Made by a program: the position numbers and the translations under genes
Assembly (NCBI GenBank): GCA_017590115.1
Contig: JAGGNK010006224.1
Span: forward strand, 91,592 to 155,591
Source of the DNA: Montifringilla adamsi
Lineage: Eukaryota; Chordata; Aves; Passeriformes; Passeridae
Reading direction: 5' to 3'
Length of the DNA stretch: 64,000 nucleotides
The notes under the pieces: model-generated
Seen by the model: the letters and a program-made list of their open reading frames with translations, nothing else
What the model was told of the DNA's origin: nothing
Databases searched by the model: none
In this document: one piece after another, positions 52,139 through 62,398 of the stretch
Position numbering within the stretch: position 1 is the first letter of the stretch
How the letters are laid out: each line of letters begins with the position of its first letter

Positions 52139-52294
52139 TATTATTTTATTATTGGTGGGGTGGTTTTTTTGTTGGTTTTTTTTTTTTTTTTGTTGTTGTT
52201 TGTTTGTTTGTGGGGGTTTTTTTGTTTGTTTGTTTTTTGTTTTTTGTTTTGGCCTTTTTGGTTGGTTTTGGTTTTGTTTGGTTGGTTTTTGTTG
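52139..52294. repeat. T/G-rich low-complexity tract, (GTTT)n-like
   Basis: About 155 bases almost without A or C on the + strand, made of T runs and GTTT/GGTT units. It produces long artificial open frames rich in Phe, Val, Cys and Gly that are not genes. Confidence 0.9.
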
Positions 52295-53100
52295 AACTCA
52301 GGCTGTCTTTTCTGTTTTGTTTTCTTCTTCTGTTACCTTCTGAATGGTCCCCTGTGCATTCACCACTGCTGATTTCTCTGTATTTCTAGCAGGTCAAAAA
52401 TATTTTCCTTCTTGTGTGGAGGTACATGGTGTTAAAGCAAGGAGACTGTCTATAGGGCATGCAAGCTTCTTACTATCTGTACCCATGAATAACAGTGCTA
52501 GGCATGAGAGGAAGAAGGATGCCTGAGCATTTGTTTAGACACACAAGCAGTTGCAAACCAGACGCCTCCTCTCATCAGTTCTGCTCCCAAATTCATTTAT
52601 GTCATGAAGTTGAAGAGATGCAGCGTCACCCTGTGCCCCAAAGCCTATCTCTAGCTATGACTGTGTGCAGCTTGATGCCACATCCCAAGACAGAGGCAGG
52701 AAATTTCAGGAACCCTCCTTGCCCAATACAGTAGGCATACATGATCTTAAACATCCTGAGCTTTCTTTTCAGGCAAGATAGTAGAAAACTAAAACTGAAG
52801 AGTTTATTTTAGCAATAAAACAGTAATCTGGATGTACATGAGACTGAATTTTGGAAGCAGCCTAAAAAAGGGTATTTTACAAGAAGAGATTTACATCTTG
52901 ACGTTGGATCCCAGCGTTCTCTCTTTCTTCTCTAGTTGTTTAAGGGATTTCCTGCAGCATGTGTCAAAAACTTGCTTCTAAGCACTTGGCTTGGTTCCTT
53001 CACGATGAAGTGTGCCTGGAGTGTTTTACTCTTCTGCTGTCCTTTGGTAGCATGGTGATTCTGGGGAGTGGGTACTAATTGTGATGAAAAGCCAACTTGA

Positions 53101-53430
53101 GAATGTCTTTTAGTGTGTCTTAGAGTTGGTTTCATTTCACTTGACCGCTGAGGGTTTATTGGGGGCCCCACCCCCGGGAACAGCATGGTTACTGAGGGAG
53201 AAGGGGGAAAGGAGGAAGAAGTGGGAGAGGGGGAGAGAGCCAAGGGGGGAGAAGGGCCAAGAGAGGGTCTGGTTTCCCTTGCACAGTTTAAGAGCGGAAA
53301 TTCAAAGTGGGCGCGGAATAAGATTTGGGCCAATGGGATTACAGATACATGAGACTTCAGGGCAGGACCACAGGCTACATTTTGGAGGGGTGAGACAGAG
53401 CATACCACTTAACTAAAATGCAACACCACA
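53101..53430 (-). mobile_element. Solo LTR of an endogenous retrovirus, minus strand, with 5-bp target duplication
   Basis: On the minus strand the block starts TGTGGTGTTGC, has a CCAAT box (near 53330-53334), a long pyrimidine-rich middle, and an AATAAA polyadenylation signal (rc of tttatt at 53154-53159) before its end. It is flanked by the direct repeat CTTGA at 53096-53100 and 53431-53435, the 5-bp duplication expected of retroviral integration. No internal viral sequence adjoins it, so it is a solo LTR. The minus-strand end is ...GACATTC rather than the canonical CA, so the exact 3' terminus may be off by 3 bases. Confidence 0.75.
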
Positions 53431-55144
53431 CTTGACCACATCACCTCTGGCAATGCCTTTTACAGCTCAGGGTTTTCATTCAGGAATACTTTACCTCTTT
53501 ACATGCTTTGCTGTGCTCTCTGTATGGATTCTGTATGCTGTGGTAAAGTTCCCCTAAGGAATTGTGAGGAAGGAATCCAAGTCAGGGGCTACTTCAAAGT
53601 CTTCCACCCTGAGGAAAAGTACTCAATTTCTAGGTCAAGTGACAAAAATCGCAATGAAAAGAAGGACAGTAATTCCTATTGACAGGTTCCCAGGGTAGAT
53701 GAAATTATTTGCTTCTTTATTTAAAGCTGTGTACAGGACTGCAACTGTTAAAAAAATCATGTGAACTAACTTTAAAAATATGTTTGGGAACATCTTAATT
53801 TTGAAGTGGTCAGATATTACTTGCAAGCCTCATCTTTTTTTTCTGTATTACTGAAAACAGAACTTTCCTCAGTAATAATTTTCATGAATCACTGAATACA
53901 GGGATTTGCCTGGCAAATAAGTATTTATAGTATTTTCATAAATAATAAGGCCCATTGTTTTCTACTGTGGTTTTTTTTTCTTTTTTTCCTCTTGTCCCTT
54001 GTGAGGACTGCAAGCAAGAAGAAACATTTTAATTGAATTTTTTGAGTGCTGTGTCACATCTGAGTGCCTTGCAGCATGTTGGTTCCAATACACATATGAG
54101 TAGTAGCACAGTCCAAAACTGCCATAACAGAATGACACATTTTAATACATCATTTGGGAAGTGTGAAAAGGGCAGCAGTCTGTGGAGCAGACAGTAAGAG
54201 AATTTGGGTTTCAAAGAAAGAATGACTTTTAGGCAACCATGCCTATTGTTCTTGTAAGGAGTTGGAGTGGGGAATGTAGCTATTCAAATAAGTTGGAAAG
54301 TGCAGGAGATTTTTACTTGGCATTTTCACTCACCCCCATCTTTGTGATGCCTTTTACAACTGGAATTACCATCTTTTTAGAAAAAAACCCAAGCTAAAAT
54401 GGTGACCTCAAACAAACAATTGCTGTGTGCATAGATACTGGGGAACACAAAAGCAACACCTTCAGTAAGTCAGTAAGTAAGGCACAGGAGACCTAGCACA
54501 AATGCGCAAACTGACTTGCGTGTTCCCGGATTAGCAGGCTGAATCTTATATACTGACCGAAAAATCAGCGTGGACGAGTGACAAATGGAGAAGAGGCACC
54601 TGTGTGTCACTGTTAAAGCTCATGCTAGTCAGTGCAAGTTGCCTGCACAGGGGCTGTTATACTACATGAGTAAATATGTATTGTTTGTTTAGAAAGCAAG
54701 CTGATGATGTTGGGGGCTTTTTCTCTGCCTTACAAAATATGTAAGAAGAATTTTGCCAGCTACAACAGTGAGGCGGAATTGCCCCTCAAGCTGTCCCACA
54801 TTTCTGGAAGTGATGGATGAACATCAGGACATGTTGAATTGACCTGAATGTCCAGCAGAACACAAGCAGGATGTTCAGGTGCTTTAAGTTGCCTTAGATC
54901 ACATCACTTCCCAGAGGTTTACCCAAGCCTTATGAACAGTGACTGCTTTCTTCTCTCCTTGTAGGAATTTAGTGTGGGGAGGAAAATTCATGGGTTTGCA
55001 CCTTTAGAAACCAACAAATCATTTTATGAAGAGCAGAAACAAGCATCTCTTTACTATGGTACCATTGGCTTCTAATAGAAACAAGACAAGATAGTAATTG
55101 TTATAGGTAATAAATGATAAAGCTGAATTAATAATTAATAAAAT

Positions 55145-55690
55145 AGATTTTATTTTGCTACCGAGATACCGTCTCCGATAGCCACAATCAAAGGGACAGC
55201 ATTGAGCCCGGGATTGAACCCGGGATCGGCGCTGGGTGAACTCTGATTCGAACTCTACTGCTTCGGAACCCCTCTGTTCACAAAGGCTGTCCCTGGTGTT
55301 TTTTATACAGTTTTTTCCGCCTGGGGCAGAGTCTCTCATTTTCTTTTCATGGCTTCACATATTCATGTAGTCTCCTTTCTCTGTGTTGGGCTGGACAAAA
55401 CCGTTTCTGAGAAGTGATGAATGCTGATCATCTGGGAACCTGGAATTGGGTTGCACGTTCCTGAAGACTCTGGCTATCTTGATCGTAGATACTTATTGAG
55501 TATTTATCGCTTGGGTGTTTCTTGGACTGTCCCAGGAAAGGACCCATCTCCATAGGAGCCATGCCTTTTAGTTCGTTAATTAAGTCTTTCTCTCCGCTGC
55601 CATCTGTGGTTTTGCAATTTTGTGAGGCAATCTCCCCGGCTCCGGCTTGAGGGTTTAAAGCTTTTAGAATTTTTCTTACAAACATAACTT
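55145..55690 (-). mobile_element. LTR A of the 55-57 kb cluster, minus strand
   Basis: Minus-strand order: upstream region with an 85-codon open frame (55428-55685), TATAAAA (55301-55307), a CpG-rich transcribed part, and AATAAA (55149-55154). It is related to LTR B: both share the stretch around the TATA box (GAGxGACTCTGCC...GTATAA), the following TTCACCCAGC motif and the GGxTGTC... end, at roughly two-thirds identity by eye. The CpG-rich composition contrasts with its surroundings. The 85-codon frame has no recognised product and may simply be LTR sequence. Confidence 0.65.
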
Positions 55691-56009
55691 ATTTCCCATA
55701 TATTTCACGAATTATTCCAAATCATATATTACATAATTCATTTTTTATACCCAGTCATATACCTGCTGATCGTATGCCATTGGTAGTAGTGTTTAACAGA
55801 CACAAATTTACGAGGAATTCATTGCAGAGCATACAAGTCACCTCCACAGATCAGTTTATTTCTGATAACTACAATCTGTCGGCATTTTAATGAGTGATTA
55901 ATATCTCCAGTCAGTTTTGTAGGCATGGCATCTTAAGATAGCAATCTTGCTTTATATATTACGTTATAAGAAAAATCAAAATTGATCCAATCGTAATAAA
56001 AATAAAAAA
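55691..56009 (-). other. AT-rich spacer between LTR A and LTR B
   Basis: About 320 bp of AT-rich DNA between two related minus-strand LTRs. If A and B were the ends of one element this would be its whole interior, far too short for gag, pol and env; no viral coding motif is seen. It could be a deleted or non-autonomous element, or host DNA between two independent insertions. Confidence 0.4.
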
Positions 56010-56346
56010 AATAAAAATTTATTCGCGACCATGTTACAGTCCTGACAGCCACCAATCAAAAATGACAGCGCAGACCCCGGGATACAGGCTGGGTGAACGC
56101 ATATTCGGCCTCTGTCGCACTGAATCCCCCTTTGTCCACACCTGCTGCTTCACAGGTACAGTTCTTATACTCTTTTTCTTGCCCGCGGCAGAGTCCCTCT
56201 GTCTCCTTTCAAAGTTCATTATATTCATGTTTGTTCCTTTTTTCACTCAAAGCTGCACAAAACCTCATCCGGGAAGAGACAGATGTTCCTCCTCCGATTC
56301 CCGGAATCCTATATTCAGGTGGAAGGTGTTGATGGCCCTGGTTATC
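56010..56346 (-). mobile_element. LTR B, promoter-proximal part, minus strand
   Basis: Homologous to LTR A, with its own TATA-like box (GTATAAG, rc near 56164-56170) and polyadenylation signal (AATAAA, rc at 56018-56023). Its upstream part stops at 56346 where LTR C begins, and text resembling the missing upstream part resumes at 56868. Confidence 0.6.
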
Positions 56347-56867
56347 TGTCATGGATTGACTCTGGCACAGTGCCAGTGCCCCCATGAAAGGTCTATTTCT
56401 AAAATGGTTACTGTGAGATGTGACCCGGAAACAGAACAAAGCAGGCTCTAACTTGGGAATGGAGGGAATAAAAACAACACTTTATTAATCTACATAGATA
56501 TAAAAGGGAAAAAAGAAAGAAAAAACACACAACAATCCCCAATGGAACACTTTGAAAACACTCTTCCTCCCCCCACCCCTCTAACACTCAAATCTCCTCT
56601 AGCATTTAATTCTCAGTCCAATACCCTCTTTCACACAAGCTCCCCCCAGTTCATCAGGAGAGAGGAGTCTCCCTCTTGCACCATGGGCCTCCCCAAGAAA
56701 CACAGTAGAACTTCCTGTGCTTCCATGTCACACGTGGCAGCCGCTCAAAGAGAAATCTGCCATGGTGAACATCTTCCTTTTTGTATGTTAATGCCGAGTC
56801 CCACCCTTGTCAGCCAGCCGAGGTGTCGTCATTCTAGGATTAAACCCTGGTCCCCCCTTTAATAACA
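56347..56867 (-). mobile_element. LTR C, 521-bp LTR nested inside LTR B
   Basis: A TG...CA bounded block on either strand: + strand tgtcatggattgactctggc at 56347 to ttaataaca at 56867. Read on the minus strand it starts TGTTATTAAAGG, and has an AATAAAGTGTTG polyadenylation region (signal 56481-56486) and an end ...CCATGACA, which resembles avian ERV-L-type LTRs. Orientation is mainly from that signal and less certain, since TATAAAA also occurs on the + strand at 56499-56505. No target duplication was found at its edges. Confidence 0.6.
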
Positions 56868-56960
56868 TGTTTGATACATCTATCTGTATTTCATAGGCAC
56901 GAATTTCTGCCATATCCGTAACATATTATATTTCTATATTCAGAAAGGGGGAGCTTGTTG
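56868..56960 (-). mobile_element. LTR B, distal upstream part, beyond the LTR C insertion
   Basis: Weak but ordered similarity to LTR A at about 55478-55560: in both, a gatac/gatcg segment is followed by a TATTT segment and a TTTCT...TCC segment in the right order. This places LTR C as an interruption of LTR B. The similarity is short and judged by eye. Confidence 0.35.
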
Positions 56961-57599
56961 TGAGTCACAAAAATAGTTAGCAGCTGCAGCAGAAAAAAAA
57001 AAAAAATCAAACTATTGAAACTGTTTCAGATAATTTTATTCTCAATTTCTTTTTTTCTTCTGTTTTCCTGCTCCCATGGTGTTACTGTCCTCCCTCACCA
57101 TGATCTAGGGAAAAAACAGTTGCTTATAGTAACCTGCGTGCAAATTACAAATGGGACCTTGAGGCAGCTGCTCATAAACATCTGGGGGGTTATTTTTAAA
57201 TTTTCCTTTTATTTTCCTCCTTTTTTTTTTCCTTTATCTTCCTGACAGCTCGAAGGCTCCACAATTTTATTTCAGAGGGTCCAGGATTGATAGCAGCTCA
57301 TTAACAGTCTTCTTTTGAAGCAAGTCATATGCTACTAGTGACCTCTGTCAGAACACTTTTGTTCTTTTTGACTGCTGTCTGGGCTTGCTAATGAAATAAG
57401 GCGTTTGAGGGTTTATACTGCACTGCTAGCAGTGCTTCTAAGGTGGCAGCAATTACAGTCAGAGAGCAACAGCAGCCAGAGTGTGAAATGTGGTGGGTTT
57501 TTTTTTTCATCTTTTGTTAGGGTATCTTTAATGAAGTAGTCAAGACAGATTCGCAATTATGAATAAGATTGTTGTATTTGGCATCAGGAGCCTAATTAC

Positions 57600-57640
57600 A
57601 AAAAAAAAAAAAAAAAAAAAGAGAGAGAAAAAGAAACATG
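57600..57640. repeat. Run of 21 A followed by a GA/AG-rich tail
   Basis: A21 at 57600-57620, then gagagagaaaaagaaa. Simple repeat; no recognised retrocopy to its left. Confidence 0.9.
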
Positions 57641-58125
57641 GAAATACAAATCTTTCCTGTTGGCAAGGGCAGTATAAAGGAGTAACAGAAGCCAATTGTG
57701 AGCTACTGGACAAGCACAGTCATAAAACTGGAGAGAGAAGGGCCCTCAGTTTCCTCTTGCGTCACTGGAATTCTTTATCTGCTTCATGGCACTGAAAAAT
57801 ATTAAAAGGTCATGAAAAAAATATATCTCAGCTCTCTGTTTCTCTGTTCCATACATGAGAAGGCTGAATGGGAGGTGCCCCCTCGGAACTGATGACTGAA
57901 TTTGACTCATTGTATTTACTTAATTTTTTCAAATGTTGGTTTAGTGATTTTAACAGTTTACTTGAAGCATGAAGGGACTAGGGATATTCTGTCAGAATTG
58001 CTGAGCTGTGCCTCACCCTCTTGGTTTGCTTGAGATTTTGGTGTGCTGCCTCTCAAATATAGCAAATTAGGCAGAATTGTGGAACTGTTTCTCAGTACGT
58101 TTTTTTAATGTACATTTTATAATAC

Positions 58126-58158
58126 AAATTTATCAAATTTTAAAAAATTGATAAATTT
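58126..58158. repeat. AT-rich inverted repeat, 11-bp arms
   Basis: aaatttatcaa (58126-58136) and its complement ttgataaattt (58148-58158) with an 11-base loop in an AT-rich stretch. Confidence 0.8.
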
Positions 58159-61100
58159 AAAAATTTATTACAAAATCTTGCTTCAAGACTGTATCTGCCA
58201 TTTCCTTTTGTGGGACAATATACTATCACACTCTTTTCCACCAATTGATTTGCAATTGATCACTTTCTTTCCATGAGGCTGGAAAATTAACTTGGATACA
58301 CATGAAAGTAGCATTTAAAATAGCATACATTTGTGTTTGAGTGGATGGAAAAAAAGGCATTTGGTGAAATTACACAGAACATCTCTTTTACTAAATGCAA
58401 GGCCTTTGTTTTTTTGCAACAAATATGAAAATTTTACAATAGTTTTGCTCCCTTGTTAAGGCAATGGATGCGGAGATGAGAGTTAGGCATTCTATTTAAA
58501 GATTGTGATAAATATCACAGTTTGTTACCATGTTCCTGTAGTGGCTGAAGTCTCAAGAACGCTGTAAATCATCAATGTAGGCCTGCACAGTCTGGTAGAG
58601 ACAGGATTAATGACTCTGGCAAAGCGTTGGCAATAATGTGATCCATGCTTTTCAGGTGCCAAGCTGGAGTCTTTAGTTTAGCTCTGTGTTATGTGAGGTA
58701 TCCGTGTCCCTGATTGTCATGTAATTGTTTATAGAGTGATTTGGCACTTTGGTGTACTGTGAGTGACTGGAGTTACTTATTTTTGTTCCAAAGTATGGAT
58801 GTGAAATATGAGTGAATTGAAAGGAGGCTGGGAATTAGGCCAATGTCCTGCAGATATTTCTGCAGATGTAGCAGATGAGTAGGCATGCTTATATTTAATC
58901 ACGTGCATAAATGTTTACATGAATATTGCTTCAGTTTCTATTTTTAAAGAGGAGGAACCTTTAAATTGTTGCCTTTTCTTAATTCAATGCACATATTACA
59001 AAAAATTAATATCTTTATAGCTTCTTGAAAAATCTGCTTGTAGCTTAAAAAGTCTGTTCGGCTTTATTACAATATCAAAGGAACTATAATAGAGCAATGT
59101 GCATTGTATAGCCCTAAATAAGTAGTGGAGATACCAAAATTATCCAATATGGTAATTTTGGTCAAATCAAAGTCAGAATTCAAATACATTTCAAGTAAGA
59201 AAAGTGTACAGCATATACTTACTGACTTTATAAATGAAAGCCCTAAATACTTGCAAATAAAGACACACAAGATGCAGGTAAGTTGCTCCCTTGAACTTCA
59301 AATTACTGTAAATTGCTTTGAAGGAGTCGATTTGGAGCATGACAAATATGAGAATGTGGTGGACTGACCTGGCTGGATGCCAGGTGCTCACCAAAGCCGC
59401 TCTATCACTCCCTCCTCTGCTGGACAATTATGAGAAATTGGCCATTGTACTTATATAAGCTGTTGCACATTATATCAGCTTTTTTTGTCTTTTTTTTTCC
59501 CAAATGTGTCTTCTATGACTCATCATTCTTAAGATAGTCCATCTCATAATTCAGCAAAGACAACACATCACAGAGATTTTTTTTTTCCTGCAGGTCTGCA
59601 GGATGATAATGACAATATGGGGTTGATTTGGGGGAAATACACAAATTTACAGATTGGTCTATGGAAGAGAAGAGAGCTGAGGCTGGCTGCTGGAACAGTA
59701 AAAGTTATGTGTCCTGGATAAAACTCACACAGAAAAAATGTCTGTTTCAGTATTTAGAAGAAGAAAATGGAAGTATTTAGCCAATAGGAGGCTGCCAGAC
59801 AAGTGAATCAATATTTACTTCTGGTATCAGTCTATCTAAAGGAAGAATATGTGGCCAGAAAAAGAGAAGGAGGACTTCAGCTGTTTTGTGATACTAATTA
59901 TCAATATACCATTGAAGAACATGTCCAAATCCCGCTGTACTCTAATGAACTGCAGAAGATAGCAGGAGCAGTAGGCGAGAGAAAGCAAACAAGGGCAGAG
60001 AAGCAAGTTACAGGAATGAAAACTATTTTCAGAATCACATATCGAGTGAATGAGTTCAATGCATACAGGGACAGGGGAAGGATAAAAAACCTCAGTTTTT
60101 TGTTGTTCATACTGTGCAGGATATTTTAATTTCTAGCATGTAATAGGATGACAGTCTTGACATTTAAAGCATGCAGTATAACACATATCTATCAGTGTGT
60201 ATAACTTTTACATTTTGTTTTCATGTTCTGACTTTACTTGGAAGGACTTTTTTTTAAATTAAACCTTTATGAAGAAGTAAAATCCAGATTGGAAATTACT
60301 GTCAGCCAAATGCAGGGAGTTAACCAGATGTCCAGCTACTGCAAGAGGCTTAGAGAAAACTACCTACTGTGCTGACTTGGAGTTGAGGGGTTGGCCTTTT
60401 GTTTGTCTGCAAGTTTAAAAGCTCAGGAATTTAACTGAAATAACCTACTATAAATTAAAATAGTGAAGCTACTGTCAAATGTTAGCTTTCCAATATAAAA
60501 TTTAAATTACTACAGCCTGTAAATCATAAAATATATTAAATATCATAATTGCCACTCTTTCCCCCCTTTCCCTAAGATGTAGAATCTGTCAAAAAAAAAA
60601 ATCTTTGCTTGGAACTCTGATGCATGGCTATATATAAAGTGTAGTCTACAGTTTCCTATGTTTTGATGGGTTTTTAAACAGAATTATTTCTGCTGGATTA
60701 AAGTGTGTATAGTCTTCTGAAAATCTTCAGGGCAGCAGAGATCTAGGTAGTAGTCACAGTCAGTCAGTTTCAATCAACATCACTTGTGAAGCCACAGTTC
60801 AAAAACCTATCCCCCCTTACTTTTTTTCTAGCTGCAGGTTTCCACCTGGCCACATTTTGAGATGCAGTGGGTAATTTTAACATAACAGAAGGCACGTTAG
60901 TTGAAACAAATTGAACTGTAGAAGTTATGACATTCAAGGTTTGAACTGCCCTGGTCTACACTGTTTGTTGGACCTGTTGAAAAAAGACTATGAGGATGCG
61001 TTTGTGTATCATCCACACTTTGCTGTGGTTTGCATTTCTCTGGAAAATGATGTTGGTGCAGTGAGCAGGTGTGTGTTAAGGACCAGCTTATAGTGGTGTG

Positions 61101-62265
61101 CTGTAACTGAGTGTAATGTACCTGCTTCTAGTTCTTGTGAGCTTGAGCACTCCTAGCAGGTAATAATAGAGTCCTATGGACTTCAGCAAACACTTCAGTC
61201 AGACTCTAAATCCCTTTTTAGGCACATGTTTAAAGACAGATTTGACAGTAGCAGCAGTTATCTCCATGTAGTTAGTTGTCAAATGTATTTTATATTTGCC
61301 TGTCTGCAAGTACAGTGTTGCACTGCATATTGCTTCCTCTTTCCCCACCTCCCCACACTCATGAGAAGTGGCAACCTGTCAGACTGTAAACAGTTACGAC
61401 ATTTTTGTGAAAAGATCTTGTTTAGAGGATGAAGCTGCTACTTCACAAAACAAGTATTTGAGTTATCATCAAAATACTGGATCATTTTGTGGATTGACTT
61501 GCCAAATGCATTTGCAAGTGTGTATCTCTCACTAATAATTCAAGCCAGCCTGCTGTTGTTGCCCTACTTATCTTTGCTTCCAAGTGTACAGGACAGGAAG
61601 TATGTGCACATCTCTGCTGAGGAAGTGTTAGGTCTGAATCATGTGATTGTCTCTTCTTTTGTAGAAATTTCTTCTGTAGAAATGTGTTGGTGGATAGCAT
61701 ACACCTAAGTGGTTTATTCACTCTGCATTAATAGTATATTTGCCTATACATAGGGTGTAAGTGAAAGTTGCCTGACAACATTGTATGATTCTATAATTTC
61801 CTAGTCCAAGGTAGAAACCTTGGAACAAAGTGGGAGCTGGAGCTTGTAAATTCAGGAGCTCTGTATGACCCTCCAAAACAGATTAGGTTTTGTTTGTATA
61901 GTATGGGATTTCTTTACAATGGAGGACTAAAACTGAATTTAAGAGGTCAGGAGCATGTGTCTTTCATGGAAGCCAAAAGGAGTACACAGTGGAGACTTCC
62001 AATGTCTTATATGTTGGGAGGGTTTGGGGATTTTTTTACCTCACTGTGAAATGCAGTACTTTACTTGGGTGTTAGTTCTTACAAGTCATAGGGCTTGTTT
62101 GGCTTTTGGATCCGAGTACAATATTGTCACCTTTTTATATATGCCAAGTGGTTTGTGTACTAACTTCTTTATCATCATTCAGAAGTGAAAATAAAACTAA
62201 TGTTTTGTCAACTGATTGTACTCTGTCTGGGATTACCTTGGAGTAATGTAAAGCACTGAGGTGTT

Positions 62266-62398
62266 ACTATATATATATTTATATGTGTGTATATATATAT
62301 ATATATATTACCTCCTCAAGGTGAATATTTCAGCCAGAAGGATCTGTCTATGTACTTTAGTGTTTTAGCAGAAACTGATATATATATATATATATATG
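62266..62398. repeat. Two (TA)n runs 70 bp apart
   Basis: TA/TG dinucleotide run at 62266-62309 and a pure TA run at 62378-62398. Likely length-variable; both are self-complementary. Confidence 0.9.

Noticed and set aside
52052..52389. Overlapping frames rich in Phe, Val and Cys that look like membrane proteins
   Set aside because: They are translations of a T/G low-complexity tract.
55428..55685. 85-codon minus-strand frame as a gene
   Set aside because: Falls in the upstream part of LTR A and has no recognised product; treated as LTR sequence.
57540..57640. Poly(A) run as the tail of a processed pseudogene
   Set aside because: No gene-like sequence or polyadenylation signal at a suitable distance to its left, and no flanking duplication found.
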